A stretch of 20,410 bases of DNA, taken from IMG/VR virus record IMGVR_UViG_3300035130_000040, positions 1 to 20,410 of that record; one strand, written 5' to 3'. The DNA is from a virus. Position numbers and translations under genes: made by a program. This document shows positions 1-8,675 of the stretch, piece by piece; within the stretch, counting starts at the first letter, position 1; every line of letters starts with the position of its first letter. The notes below the pieces were generated by a model. The model was not told the origin of the DNA, ran no database searches, and saw only the letters and a list, made by a program, of their open reading frames with translations.

Positions 1-11
1 CATTTACCCAT
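1..11 (-). CDS. Possible start of the next gene, cut by the window edge
   Basis: The glycosyltransferase stop TGA is followed on the minus strand by an overlapping ATG (TGATG, first base at 11) that opens a frame reading Met-Gly-Lys before the window ends. A second ATG in another frame sits at bases 3-1. TGATG and TAATG junctions are common in this window, so the overlapping ATG is slightly preferred. Nothing can be said about the product. Confidence 0.3.
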
Positions 12-1168
12 CAGGCAACCTTTACGCGGTCTAAGACCATTTCCCCTATTTGCTGCAATACCGGCAAAGCGTATTTCGCCATCACCCAGTCAATGTCGTA
101 TTCCTGCGCCCGTGCAATGGCCTGCGCTTTGCGGGCGGGGTTATCGCGTTCTTGCAAAGCATACCCCAACGCCTCAATGATAGACAGAATACCGGGCTTT
201 TGGACGCTGGCATTTTGCCATGACCATTCCGGTTCCCCTTCCAACAGCCAGCCACTAAAGCACAATTCCGGGCCGGTAGTGAAGTTATTCAGAATCACCG
301 GACAGCCTACTCGCTGAAACTCCAATGCCGGCAATCCAAAACCCTCGCCTCGGCTGGGCAGGATCAACACATCACTGGCGGCAGCAATCATCGCCAGATG
401 TTTCGCCGGAATGCCATTGGCATACCGGTAGGCATCAGGGAATTGCACAGTGTTTTTATCAATGCCCAGTGTATCCATAATCTTGGGAATGTCCACGCCG
501 CCGGCATTGTTCACCGGCAAGTTCCCTGTCGGTGTCGTATGCAGATACAAGCGGGCGGTCGGATGTTCTTGACTGAATACCTGCCATGCCATCAGTAATT
601 CGGGCAACCCCTTTCGTGAGGGAATACTGTCATTCACTCCCACAAATGATACGAAATAGGTATCTTGTGGGATATTCAACTCATGACGCGCCCGCGCTTT
701 ATCCTGCGGATGCCATACCTGCGGGTCTACCCCGTGCGGAATGTACAACGGCTCAAAACCCGCTTTCTTTAGTTCCTGCACGCCGTATTGCGACATGGCA
801 ATCGGTCGGATAGCCGAATGTAGATGGTCTTTTACTTTCGGCGCAATAGGCAAGGTATCCACTGGTGTAATCGGAAACCAGGGCGTGCGTTTCATCACGT
901 CCTTGTTCATACCCCATACATCCACCAATGTAATCACGGCATGGGCGCGGGATTGAACGGTATGCGCTTCAATGATGTCACTGCCCAACGGGTCTAATCC
1001 GCCGGGGAGGACATGCACATTGCCAATCTGACGCGGGCGGCGTTTGCCATTCGCCAGTTCAAAGACGACGACATGATGACCTGCCGCCTGAATGCGCGGT
1101 ACAAACAATTGCGCCTGATTGGAATACCCACTGAAACTGCTGTAATTACTTGTCCAGAGGATTCGCAT
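11..1168 (-). CDS. GT-B glycosyltransferase (GT4-like)
   Basis: Predicted 385-residue retaining glycosyltransferase that would move a sugar from a nucleotide-sugar donor to an unknown acceptor. The N-terminus is a Rossmann start (MRILW) followed by a glycine-containing SGYSNQ loop typical of the GT-B N-domain. The C-domain carries the donor-site E-x7-E signature, E275 and E283, inside SRGEGFGLPALEF, followed by a GCPVI strand. The length is normal for a single-domain GT4 enzyme, and no signal peptide or membrane segment is seen. It is the last complete gene of the capsid operon, three bases after the preceding stop. The ATG has no clear Shine-Dalgarno, so translation is probably coupled. Its position suggests sugar transfer to a virion protein or host surface glycan, which is inference. 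The family call is strong; substrate and role are unknown. Confidence 0.88.
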   Translation of the reverse strand: MRILWTSNYSSFSGYSNQAQLFVPRIQAAGHHVVVFELANGKRRPRQIGNVHVLPGGLDPLGSDIIEAHTVQSRAHAVITLVDVWGMNKDVMKRTPWFPITPVDTLPIAPKVKDHLHSAIRPIAMSQYGVQELKKAGFEPLYIPHGVDPQVWHPQDKARARHELNIPQDTYFVSFVGVNDSIPSRKGLPELLMAWQVFSQEHPTARLYLHTTPTGNLPVNNAGGVDIPKIMDTLGIDKNTVQFPDAYRYANGIPAKHLAMIAAASDVLILPSRGEGFGLPALEFQRVGCPVILNNFTTGPELCFSGWLLEGEPEWSWQNASVQKPGILSIIEALGYALQERDNPARKAQAIARAQEYDIDWVMAKYALPVLQQIGEMVLDRVKVA

Positions 1169-1171
1169 GGG

Positions 1172-1531
1172 TTAGGCTTTCGTGATAATGTGAATCGCTG
1201 CGCCGTCCTGGGCAATACTGCTTTTGACCTTGACATAATGATAGGGTTTCAACGGCTCCAACACCGTTCCCGAAATGGCAAATCCACCACTAACCGGGCC
1301 GACACTGACCGCTGAACCGTCACTGCCCAATAGGTCTACATACGTTCCCCCGTCCGCGTCGGGAAGGTGCGACACCTGAAACGTAATTGTACCATTGACC
1401 CACCCTGACGATACATGAACACCAATCATCTCATGGTCAGAAATGGGGATTTCCTGGGAGAGCGTACCGTTGGTGTTGATTGTGCCATCAATAATGCTCG
1501 GCGTATGACCGGCAATATGTACATTTGGCAT
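1172..1531 (-). CDS. Small beta-rich protein, probably a virion component
   Basis: 119 residues, no recognised family. The sequence is rich in G, S, T and V with alternating polar and hydrophobic stretches (for example GTITFQVSHLPDAD and GGFAISGTV), which suggests an all-beta fold. There is no signal peptide, membrane segment or Cys motif. The ATG is preceded by AAAGGA about seven bases upstream, a fair ribosome site. It lies between the capsid-side genes and the glycosyltransferase and follows a stable UUCG hairpin. By position it could be a head decoration, connector or tail-tube accessory protein, but the sequence does not decide this. Confidence 0.7.
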   Translation of the reverse strand: MPNVHIAGHTPSIIDGTINTNGTLSQEIPISDHEMIGVHVSSGWVNGTITFQVSHLPDADGGTYVDLLGSDGSAVSVGPVSGGFAISGTVLEPLKPYHYVKVKSSIAQDGAAIHIITKA

Positions 1532-1551
1532 AACTTGTCCTTTACCCTACC

Positions 1552-1571
1552 GGGAGCGCCGAAGCGCCCCC
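1552..1571 (-). other. Stable UUCG-tetraloop hairpin between virion genes
   Basis: In the minus-strand RNA an 8-bp stem (GGGGGCGC with GCGCUCCC, one G-U pair) is closed by a UUCG tetraloop. It lies between the stop of the gene at 1588-2025 and the ribosome site of the next gene. No U-run follows, so it is not a typical intrinsic terminator. An mRNA-stabilising, processing or partial-attenuation role fits better, which is inference. Confidence 0.65.
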
Positions 1572-1587
1572 AGTTAGATGCTACTTG

Positions 1588-2025
1588 TTAATACAGCACG
1601 TCCTCAAGCAACACTTCCAATTGGAACGCACCGTCAACGGTTGTAGCGGAGATGGCATCACTACCCACCTTCACCCACTTTACCGCCAAGCGCTGTCCCG
1701 CTGTGAATGTGTAGTTGTCTTTGCGTGCATCCTGTGTCACGTAGCCGCGTTGCTGGCCCGAATGAATGTAGCTGTCCGAACCAAACACCGGACACAATGA
1801 CCCGTCAATCATCGGTTGGAACGATAGTGTCCCCGTTGTCAAGGCAGCATTAAGCGCCCCTGAGAACCCGATGATGCTTCCCCCACGGCTCATGTAGTAG
1901 TCCTCAGCCGTGCCATTGGCGGCGTTCAACGTCCCTGCCGCTGTGTTGGTAAAGTTTTCCTCCACAAAAGGAAGACTATGATAGGCTTTGCTGGAACCGA
2001 TGTGCGTTTGCGAAATGTTACCCAT
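1588..2025 (-). CDS. Beta-rich hypothetical protein directly downstream of the capsid gene
   Basis: 145 residues, no recognised family. The protein starts MGNISQTHIG and has Gly/Thr-rich mid-sections (TAAGTLNAANGTAEDYYMSR, SGALNAALTTGTLSF) and an acidic C-terminus (LEVLLEDVLY). It looks soluble and beta-rich. The ATG lies 12 bases after the capsid stop and is preceded by a G-rich GGGGGTG that can serve as ribosome site. The position immediately after the major capsid protein suggests a capsid-associated or decoration protein, on context only. Confidence 0.7.
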   Translation of the reverse strand: MGNISQTHIGSSKAYHSLPFVEENFTNTAAGTLNAANGTAEDYYMSRGGSIIGFSGALNAALTTGTLSFQPMIDGSLCPVFGSDSYIHSGQQRGYVTQDARKDNYTFTAGQRLAVKWVKVGSDAISATTVDGAFQLEVLLEDVLY

Positions 2026-2037
2026 TCACGCACCCCC

Positions 2038-4278
2038 TTAACTAACGCCGATATTATACAGCAGCGAAGCGCACGTATTATCCCGATTCTTAAACGCAAT
2101 CCGAACCGTCATGGTCATCTGGTAGCTATCGTAATACGGCAGGAAGTCGATACTGCTGGTGATATTGCGCCGATAGCCGACTTTCCAGGATGGCTTATGC
2201 ACAATCAACAGTGACCCTTTGGTGTTGTTGCTGGTTGTGGAATGGACATACCCAGAGGTATTGGACAGTCCAAACTCCTGTGATGGGAATACAGGTGACC
2301 CGTCAATGGTTGGAACCATGCCGGTGTTGACCGTGCTGCCTTCCCCGTTATTCATGTACACCAACAATTCGTCAATGCCCAACAGTTTACCGTAGGTTTG
2401 CACGTCCACGAAGTACACCAGGTCATTCGGGCGCATAGCGTAAGCGTTTGCCAGCTTAAACCGAGCCGTCCGAATCTTGGACAATGTGGGTGAAGCACCA
2501 CCGGCATCCACTGTCAAGTCTGACCCGTTGACCAGGGGCAGCGCCCGCAGACCGTCAAAAGCCAGAAACTTATCGGTAGACGTAGGTGAACTACCGTAGT
2601 AGCTGATGTTCGTTGCGCCGGTCTCATCGTCGCCATTCAATAGTACGTTATCTATGGCATCTTGTACCGTCCGCATACCCTGCGCGCGAAGCTGCGGGAT
2701 AAATTGGATAATACTATCTTCCATGATTTCGGCACTGAAGCCCACCCGCAGCGCCAGTTTCTTGGCGGTCAGGGTGACTTTCCCAACAGCTAATGTGCTA
2801 TCCGGTATCGGACTGTTGCTATCCGCCAGCGTCAGTTGAGTTTCGGCAGTGGTTTCCGGCACGAGGTACACGGTAGGATCGGTGGACTCAATTGGCAGTT
2901 CATACGACGCGCTGGGCATTTCTACCATTTGGAAGGACGCAGCAATCATGTTTTCAACGCGCATCCGCTCCCACAGGTCGCTTGACCAGAGAGTGGGAAC
3001 CCAATCGGAGTCGTTGCTGGCGTTGTTGAGTTCGTTGGCTTTAATAGCCATCAACCGTTTGCCATCATCTTCCGCCAATTTCATCGCGCCCTTGATGTAC
3101 TCGTTTTGCGCCCGGTCGGTCAGTTCCCGATAAAACGCAGTACCCAACCCCGTTCCCACACCGTTTTTAATGGCGTAGGCATGACGAATCATGTGCAAAT
3201 AGCCCATATCACGCGGTGACAGGTCAGCATACTTGGTACGCATTTCAATGCGGGGATTAAAGTTTGCTTTCGCTTCCGGCTTTCCACCCGCAGGCAGTTG
3301 TCCCTTCGCAGGCGCAGCTTTCATGTGTTTCATGAGTTCCGCTGCAAACGCTTTCGCGTCTACCACCGGTGCTTGCCCGTTTCGTTTGACCGGCTGCTTT
3401 TTCTTCATTGGGTAGTCCTCTTCGTCGTCGGCCTTGATTTCCTCATCGTCCATCTCGGCTTTGGCGATGTCCTCTTCGTCTGGGGTATCCAGACCATCTT
3501 GTTTCATTTCCTCTTCAGGGTCGCCGTCGGCCATCATGCCGTCTGCCGGTTCTTCCGGCGCGGTTTCCAGTTCCTTGATGACTTCCAGGATTGGTGCGGT
3601 ATCCACACCAGCACCCTCAAGAGCAGCTATCAACGTGGCATAATCCATGTTGACATCCTCCTGTTTACTTGTTTTGTCGATAGAGTCTTGCTCACACGCT
3701 TTCGCGGTGTCCGCCGCTCCCTTGACCCCTTCAGGCGTTGCCTCTTTAGGTTCGGATTGCGTTTCTCCGTTGAGCGCGTTTGTTGCTGATTTTAAGGCCG
3801 CTACCGTCGTGCGGTGCGGTTCGGCGGGGTCAGGTGTTAAACTGCCCTCCACAATCGGCCAGCGTAAAATCTGACCGTTGGGAGTCACGTCCGCCCAATG
3901 CGGAACTGTACCTGACGACCACCCCAATAATCCTTTTAAGACTTGCTGATATACTTTTTGTGCAGCTTGCTTTACGGTCTCGGTGGCATGGTCAAGGTGC
4001 AAGTGCCCCTCTGCCCATAACCCTTTGGCATCCTTGATTATGCGGTCAATCCGCCCGACTTCCGTTCCGCCAATCTCGTCGCTGAGTTCGTGATGGTACA
4101 AAATAGGGCGGTCGGTGTAGCGACCCAATTCAAACTCGGTATGCGGGGTAAAATATTCGCCTTGCAAGTCCCGCTTGTTGGGGTTGCCCCACACCACCAG
4201 ATACCCGCCGATGCGCCCGTCGCCAAGCGCTTTGATACTCCCGGCGGTGAAATAGGTTTTTTCGGCTGTCAGTTCCAT
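2038..4278 (-). CDS. HK97-type prohead protease fused to scaffold and major capsid protein
   Basis: 746 residues with three segments. Residues about 15-165 match the HK97 prohead protease (peptidase U35) pattern: GYLVVWGN start, DRPILYHHE with H62/H63, and GWSSGT with S121/S122 as catalytic candidates. Residues about 211-345 are highly acidic, then Lys/Pro/Ala-rich, as in a scaffold or delta domain. Residues about 346-746 resemble an HK97-fold capsid, with the MRTKYADLSPRD entry, an E-loop-like stretch, NVLLNGDDETGA and a beta-rich C-terminus. In HK97 protease and capsid are separate genes; here one frame covers both. The enzyme would cleave the scaffold inside the procapsid. The ATG directly follows the preceding stop (TAAATG) with a weak ribosome site. 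An internal ATG at 3648 with a perfect AGGAGG may give a separate scaffold-capsid product. Confidence 0.9.
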   Translation of the reverse strand: MELTAEKTYFTAGSIKALGDGRIGGYLVVWGNPNKRDLQGEYFTPHTEFELGRYTDRPILYHHELSDEIGGTEVGRIDRIIKDAKGLWAEGHLHLDHATETVKQAAQKVYQQVLKGLLGWSSGTVPHWADVTPNGQILRWPIVEGSLTPDPAEPHRTTVAALKSATNALNGETQSEPKEATPEGVKGAADTAKACEQDSIDKTSKQEDVNMDYATLIAALEGAGVDTAPILEVIKELETAPEEPADGMMADGDPEEEMKQDGLDTPDEEDIAKAEMDDEEIKADDEEDYPMKKKQPVKRNGQAPVVDAKAFAAELMKHMKAAPAKGQLPAGGKPEAKANFNPRIEMRTKYADLSPRDMGYLHMIRHAYAIKNGVGTGLGTAFYRELTDRAQNEYIKGAMKLAEDDGKRLMAIKANELNNASNDSDWVPTLWSSDLWERMRVENMIAASFQMVEMPSASYELPIESTDPTVYLVPETTAETQLTLADSNSPIPDSTLAVGKVTLTAKKLALRVGFSAEIMEDSIIQFIPQLRAQGMRTVQDAIDNVLLNGDDETGATNISYYGSSPTSTDKFLAFDGLRALPLVNGSDLTVDAGGASPTLSKIRTARFKLANAYAMRPNDLVYFVDVQTYGKLLGIDELLVYMNNGEGSTVNTGMVPTIDGSPVFPSQEFGLSNTSGYVHSTTSNNTKGSLLIVHKPSWKVGYRRNITSSIDFLPYYDSYQMTMTVRIAFKNRDNTCASLLYNIGVS
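3646..3662 (-). promoter_or_regulatory. Internal ribosome-binding site and in-frame start within the protease-capsid ORF
   Basis: AGGAGG (3662-3657) sits eight bases upstream of an in-frame ATG (3648-3646, codon 211), the best Shine-Dalgarno in this operon and stronger than that of the ORF's own start. Initiation here would give a 536-residue scaffold plus capsid without the protease. The position matches the domain border: the protease ends near residue 165 and a low-complexity linker runs to 210. It recalls the nested scaffold start of lambda C/Nu3. Confidence 0.75.
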
Positions 4279-4779
4279 TTACAATTCACTTTCTAACACG
4301 GCAAACAGCGCATCATAGCCCACCTGTACAATCGTATCTTCCCCGCGTTCCATATCCACCTGAAGCGGTGTCCAGTTGCCTTGATGGTAGGGGTGTTGTT
4401 GGGTCTGCGGATCGCCTATAACATCCGGCGCATAGGTGACATTTGTCCCCACTGACACCGTAACTTCTGTTGGTGTGGTGTTTTCTACATCACTGGTAAT
4501 TGACTGACCTAAACGCCCAGACCGCCGGTAAGGGATTTCACCCCCGGCAATCATGGCAAAGACTTTCCCTTGCTGCTTTTGCGATTGGAACTTGCTTTGA
4601 AAGGTATTGCCCTGTACACCGGTGCGCGTATATTGCACCGGCAAGGGTGCGTGTGACTGGGGTGGGTATTCACTCACCTGCCCCTCTGCTGCCACGCCCA
4701 TTTTGACCCCGGCCTGACGTAACGCCTTCTCTAACGTTTCCGGTTTGAACAGATCATACAACGGATCAAAGATGCTCAT
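4279..4779 (-). CDS. HK97 gp10-like head-tail connector/tail completion protein
   Basis: 166 residues from the ATG at 4779. This start overlaps the portal stop as ATGA and has GAGG nine bases upstream; an ATG nine codons earlier lacks such support. The middle of the protein has the family signature of HK97 gp10-like proteins: a YRRSGRLGQSI stretch, a beta strand (TEVTVSVGTN) and VTYAPDVIGDPQTQQHPYHQ, where members usually read 'VGTNVPYAPYVE.G'. The C-terminus ends in a helix-like QVGYDALFAVLESEL. Such proteins act at the head-tail interface during assembly, and its place between portal and capsid genes fits that role. The family call is moderately sure because the N-terminal 60 residues are not recognisable. 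Confidence 0.7.
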   Translation of the reverse strand: MSIFDPLYDLFKPETLEKALRQAGVKMGVAAEGQVSEYPPQSHAPLPVQYTRTGVQGNTFQSKFQSQKQQGKVFAMIAGGEIPYRRSGRLGQSITSDVENTTPTEVTVSVGTNVTYAPDVIGDPQTQQHPYHQGNWTPLQVDMERGEDTIVQVGYDALFAVLESEL

Positions 4780-7154
4780 ACTTTCGGCCTCGCAAAACAC
4801 CGGCAACGTGGATGTGCCGGAGGTTTGTATAACTTACCAGTTCTGGGATGTCGCCACCCCTCACGGAAGTTTCCAACCACCCCATGCAATGGCCCGCAAA
4901 TCTCACACACCAATTGATCGCGTACCGTCTGCCAGATACCTTCCGTTACACCCGCCTGCTCCCACCGGTTAAACGCGCCTTCGGCATAGGCGCGGGTCGT
5001 TTCGGTCTGGGCGATGTTTTCAGCGCGGGCAGCATCATGGAATAGCTTTTCCAGTTCCTTTTTAAGCGCCGATAACGGTTGCCCACTGGACATCCACGCG
5101 GCAAAGGTTTTCCGTACCTGTTCACGGGTGGTGTCGTCCAATCGTTTAATCAGGTTAAACACATACGACTGGACAAAATCATAGGCTTGTTTATCCAGCA
5201 GTGACCAATCCACTTCTACTGGCGCGGCTTTATTCGGGTTGGGAATATCCCGTTGCAACGCCTCACTCCCCGCTGCCATGCCCGCCAACACCAACTTGGC
5301 TAATGTGCCGGGTTTCTCTGGTGTACCGACCCACTCATCAACCAACCCTTGCCGATTGGCACTCAGGGCGCTATCCAGTTGTTCCTCGTCGTAGTGTTCC
5401 CCAACTTGCGCCTCAATCTGGTTCCACGCTTGCGCCATGTAATCGGTTATCCAGGCGTTACCAATCGCCTCTAATAGTTGGTCGTATCGCTGCCAATACT
5501 GGTCATACTGTTCAGGTATAGCGGCTTCCGGCTCGTCAACGGGCTTTTTTTTTAGCATCCGCTGCGCCATTGTAAACACGGTGCGGATGCTGGCGTAATC
5601 CAAATCAGGCGTTAACTGCGCCCGCACATACCGTTCCACATCCTGCGGTAAGGTATACGTCTGGAATTTCTGGGCTTTGCTGGCTCCCCGATTAAGCGCT
5701 TTCTTTTCCCACGCCCTCAACTCTTTTTCGGAATTTTCCTGCGGTGCGGGTAAGGCTTTGGGTGTTTCCGGTTGGGTTAACCGGGCCGGTTCGGGGTTCG
5801 GCGTAATTCCACGCTCTAACTGAGCCGCTTCAAACGGTGGCGCAATGGTACTCCCAAAGGGCGGGTAGGTTTGCGCCGGTTGCATTTCGCCAATTTTGTC
5901 GGCGGTCACTTGCACAACACTTGTTGGGATATAAAACACATTGCCATTCTCCAATGGTTTCTGCCCGATTTCCTCCCGGTATTCATTCAGTGAAATACCG
6001 CCACTGGTCAATTTGCTATTGGCAACCTGTATCTTTTCCAGGGCGTTCTCCGTAAGCGCCATAATCGCCGTTGCATCAAACGCAACTTCATTCTGGTTGC
6101 CCTCGTCAAAATACGGCAGAATGTCCTGTGTCCAATCCCGCGCCATTTCTTCGGCTTCCGGGATAATGGTTTCTTCATACAGGGATCGCCGCTGTTCTGG
6201 GGCGCTCTGGTACTGGGCATCATCCCAAGCCCCCGCAATGGACAACGGCACACCGAAGGCGGCGCAGATTTCCCGACGTACCGACTCGCGTAATTCCACG
6301 TCGTCAATACTGGGGGCCTTCTGGATTTCCTTCACTTCCTTAATGACTTTGGGACTGATAGCCGGTTTTCCCGCATTCTTTGGTCCGCCAAAATTTTTCT
6401 TCCACAAATCAATCAGACGTTGTCCTTCGTCCTTACTCAGATCCCGTTCTGGTAGCAAGAGCAATCCCGGTCGTGCGTCATTGTCATACCAGGACTTGGT
6501 AACGCGGGTGATGTCTTTATCCAGTCCCACTTCCAATAAACACGTTTCAAATCGGGATAGACCGCGCAAGTCATCAAACGGATTGTCGGTCTTAAAGAAC
6601 ACCACCTGGTCGGGGGTTAATAACTTCAGCCGCCCGCCATAAGTTGGCGTGTACATATACTGGCTGATGTATCCCTGAGTGGTATCCACGTCCACACTCA
6701 GGTTGTTCAACCATTGGATCTCTCGGTAATATCCGTAATCATTTTTGGTCGGATAAAAAAACGTCTCGCCCCAAATCAACTTTGACCACTCGTGTTTACG
6801 AATAGGTCGGGACTTGCCCCACTGCATGGCATAGGTAAGGGGGTGGTCATCCAGCCGCTTTTTGGTCTGCTTATCCTGCACAAACCAGTCCAAACGATTT
6901 AATGAAGCCGCCCGAATTTCCACACACCGCGCCGCCCACACCGAAACAATGCTGGCATAGGCATACCCTTCCGGGGAACTTGTAATCGGTACGTTGCTAT
7001 AGGCGTTGACCAGTTCCCCAAACAGCGGTGATGAAATCGACTTAACCGCTTTTAGATTGCCCCGCGAATCGACGGTGTACGCAATCGGTAATTGCTCTGG
7101 CTTGGGGGGCGGTGTGCCGGTAATACTCGCTTTAATGCGGCTCAATACACTCAT
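4776..7154 (-). CDS. Portal protein fused to a Mu gpF/SPP1 gp7-like minor head domain
   Basis: 792 residues. Residues about 30-420 match an HK97-family portal, the dodecameric DNA gate of the head: YAYASIVSVWAARCVEIRAA, then DQVVFFKTDNPFDDLRGLSR and FGVPLSIAGAWDDAQY. A Pro-rich linker follows (about 425-480). Residues about 650-792 match the Mu gpF-like head morphogenesis domain: TRAYAEGAFNRW, then C750-x2-C753, H757, and PPAHPRCRC with H781, C784 and C786. Portal and MuF proteins are separate in Mu and SPP1, though such fusions occur in other phages. The ATG lies three bases after the large terminase stop and the 3' end overlaps the gp10-like gene by ATGA. The C-terminal Cys/His set could bind a metal, which is inference. 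Confidence 0.9.
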   Translation of the reverse strand: MSVLSRIKASITGTPPPKPEQLPIAYTVDSRGNLKAVKSISSPLFGELVNAYSNVPITSSPEGYAYASIVSVWAARCVEIRAASLNRLDWFVQDKQTKKRLDDHPLTYAMQWGKSRPIRKHEWSKLIWGETFFYPTKNDYGYYREIQWLNNLSVDVDTTQGYISQYMYTPTYGGRLKLLTPDQVVFFKTDNPFDDLRGLSRFETCLLEVGLDKDITRVTKSWYDNDARPGLLLLPERDLSKDEGQRLIDLWKKNFGGPKNAGKPAISPKVIKEVKEIQKAPSIDDVELRESVRREICAAFGVPLSIAGAWDDAQYQSAPEQRRSLYEETIIPEAEEMARDWTQDILPYFDEGNQNEVAFDATAIMALTENALEKIQVANSKLTSGGISLNEYREEIGQKPLENGNVFYIPTSVVQVTADKIGEMQPAQTYPPFGSTIAPPFEAAQLERGITPNPEPARLTQPETPKALPAPQENSEKELRAWEKKALNRGASKAQKFQTYTLPQDVERYVRAQLTPDLDYASIRTVFTMAQRMLKKKPVDEPEAAIPEQYDQYWQRYDQLLEAIGNAWITDYMAQAWNQIEAQVGEHYDEEQLDSALSANRQGLVDEWVGTPEKPGTLAKLVLAGMAAGSEALQRDIPNPNKAAPVEVDWSLLDKQAYDFVQSYVFNLIKRLDDTTREQVRKTFAAWMSSGQPLSALKKELEKLFHDAARAENIAQTETTRAYAEGAFNRWEQAGVTEGIWQTVRDQLVCEICGPLHGVVGNFREGWRHPRTGKLYKPPAHPRCRCFARPKV

Positions 7155-7157
7155 GCT

Positions 7158-8675
7158 TTACCAATCTAAAATAATAAAATCGCCCAGAGGCATGGAAGCG
7201 CCATACCACGCCTGGATAACCGGGTCTGCATAATCGGTAGACCGCCCGGTACGTTTCTTAATGTCCTCTTTGCTTTCCACGATGATTTTGCCCCCACGCC
7301 GCTTATAATGTGGAGCGCGTAAATCCTGCCGAAGTTTACGATTCGGGGGCAAGCAAATCGCCTCATTACTGGTTGGGTCAAGAGCCTCTCGGAATGTCCA
7401 CCACCATAATGAGCGTTGGTTAGCAAAGAAATACTTACCGGACTTGTCGGTAACATTTCCGGCGCTTTCCCCGGCATTCATCGGGATAACCTCATGAGTC
7501 TTTTTGAGGACATCATGAACACTTGCCCCGATTCCCAGAGTGTCCAAGTAAACCGGTACATCCGCACCATGCAACGCCTGGATAATCAATTCCGCCCCGC
7601 TATCCCCATCGTAACTACCGGCATAGCCTTCCACCTCGAAGTAACTACCATACAACCATGCCAGTCCAAATTCGTCCGTGCCACCCCGTTTGGGGTCTGC
7701 GCCCAACGCTGCCAACGCCAAATCGGGGTTTCCCTGTTCACGCCAACGCTTTTCCGCTTCCAATATCCATTCAGTAGGGATAACTTGCCAGTCGTCATCT
7801 TTGCGGCCAACTGTCATGTCACCCGTCAGGAGTTGAGTACGTAACGGTTCGGGTAAGGTGTTTAACTGATCGCGGTAATTGGTTCGCATCAGCACCGGGT
7901 TATCTTCTACCCGTGCATGAAAGAAAGTACGCGATTGCGGGGTGAATGTCATGTCATCAATGACCACTGACTCACCGGTTTCAACTTCCACGTCCTTATC
8001 ATCTTGCCGGATGAAATACCGTATTTCCCCGTCCTCTGCCGGATGGGTATGGTCAGGATTAATCCAGGGCGCGAAGTATTCAATAAGCCATTCCCCGCGT
8101 TCATCGGGTGGATTGAAGGTTAAGACTACTTGGGTATGTTGGGATTCATCTTCGGTACGTAACCAGCCCATGAGCATCCGCACAACCAATTCATCAAATT
8201 CACTCGCCTCATCAATACCGATGAAATCGCGCCCGCGTCCCCGATATTTGCGCACATCCTTAATCCGCTCGGCAGAGGTTGCCATGCAAAAGCCGCCGCC
8301 GGGTAATTCCCACCGTCGCTTTTCACCGCGCACAAACGAAGCCTGACCGTCCAGGATGGAATCACCCCGCTCAATCAAGTCTTGCAAATCGGGGTTATTC
8401 AGACGATAGATAGCGCTGCGTTTGAATTGAGTGAACGCCTTACCCAATAACAGGTCAGTCTTGCCACCCCCCGCTGCGCCCCCATACCCGATAACATCGG
8501 CGGTGCAATGGTAGGCTTGTTCTTGTGGGCTATTCGGAAAGGGTTGCCAGAGGGGTATAGAATCCCTGTTTTCATTGAACGATTGAATCAGCGCGTCCAT
8601 CTCTTCGAGTTCGCGCTGCGTTAAGTAACTCTGCAAGTCGTTCAGTTCGTTCTTTGTCGGTAAGGATAGTGACAC
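7158..8675 (-). CDS. terL: Terminase large subunit (packaging ATPase and nuclease)
   Basis: 505 residues from a GTG. The ATPase domain shows Walker A GYGGAAGGGKTD (residues 63-74, K72), Walker B FIGIDEASEF (D155, E156) and a coupling motif LTFNPP (185-190). The nuclease domain has the RNase H-like acidic residues: D327 in GADPKRGGTDEF, D378 in VYLDTLGIG, and D481/D484 in STDYADP. All motifs are intact, so the enzyme should translocate and cut DNA through the portal encoded next. The GTG start overlaps the small terminase gene by 104 bases and has only a weak ribosome site. An ATG at 8600 (residue 26, preceded by GAAGAG) would shorten the protein without touching a motif. Function is secure, start is not. 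Confidence 0.95.
   Translation of the reverse strand: MSLSLPTKNELNDLQSYLTQRELEEMDALIQSFNENRDSIPLWQPFPNSPQEQAYHCTADVIGYGGAAGGGKTDLLLGKAFTQFKRSAIYRLNNPDLQDLIERGDSILDGQASFVRGEKRRWELPGGGFCMATSAERIKDVRKYRGRGRDFIGIDEASEFDELVVRMLMGWLRTEDESQHTQVVLTFNPPDERGEWLIEYFAPWINPDHTHPAEDGEIRYFIRQDDKDVEVETGESVVIDDMTFTPQSRTFFHARVEDNPVLMRTNYRDQLNTLPEPLRTQLLTGDMTVGRKDDDWQVIPTEWILEAEKRWREQGNPDLALAALGADPKRGGTDEFGLAWLYGSYFEVEGYAGSYDGDSGAELIIQALHGADVPVYLDTLGIGASVHDVLKKTHEVIPMNAGESAGNVTDKSGKYFFANQRSLWWWTFREALDPTSNEAICLPPNRKLRQDLRAPHYKRRGGKIIVESKEDIKKRTGRSTDYADPVIQAWYGASMPLGDFIILDW

Noticed and set aside
5941-6642. A 233-codon plus-strand open frame opposite the portal gene.
   Set aside because: Ser/Pro/Arg-rich composition typical of an antisense shadow, no ribosome site, and the portal on the other strand has recognised motifs.
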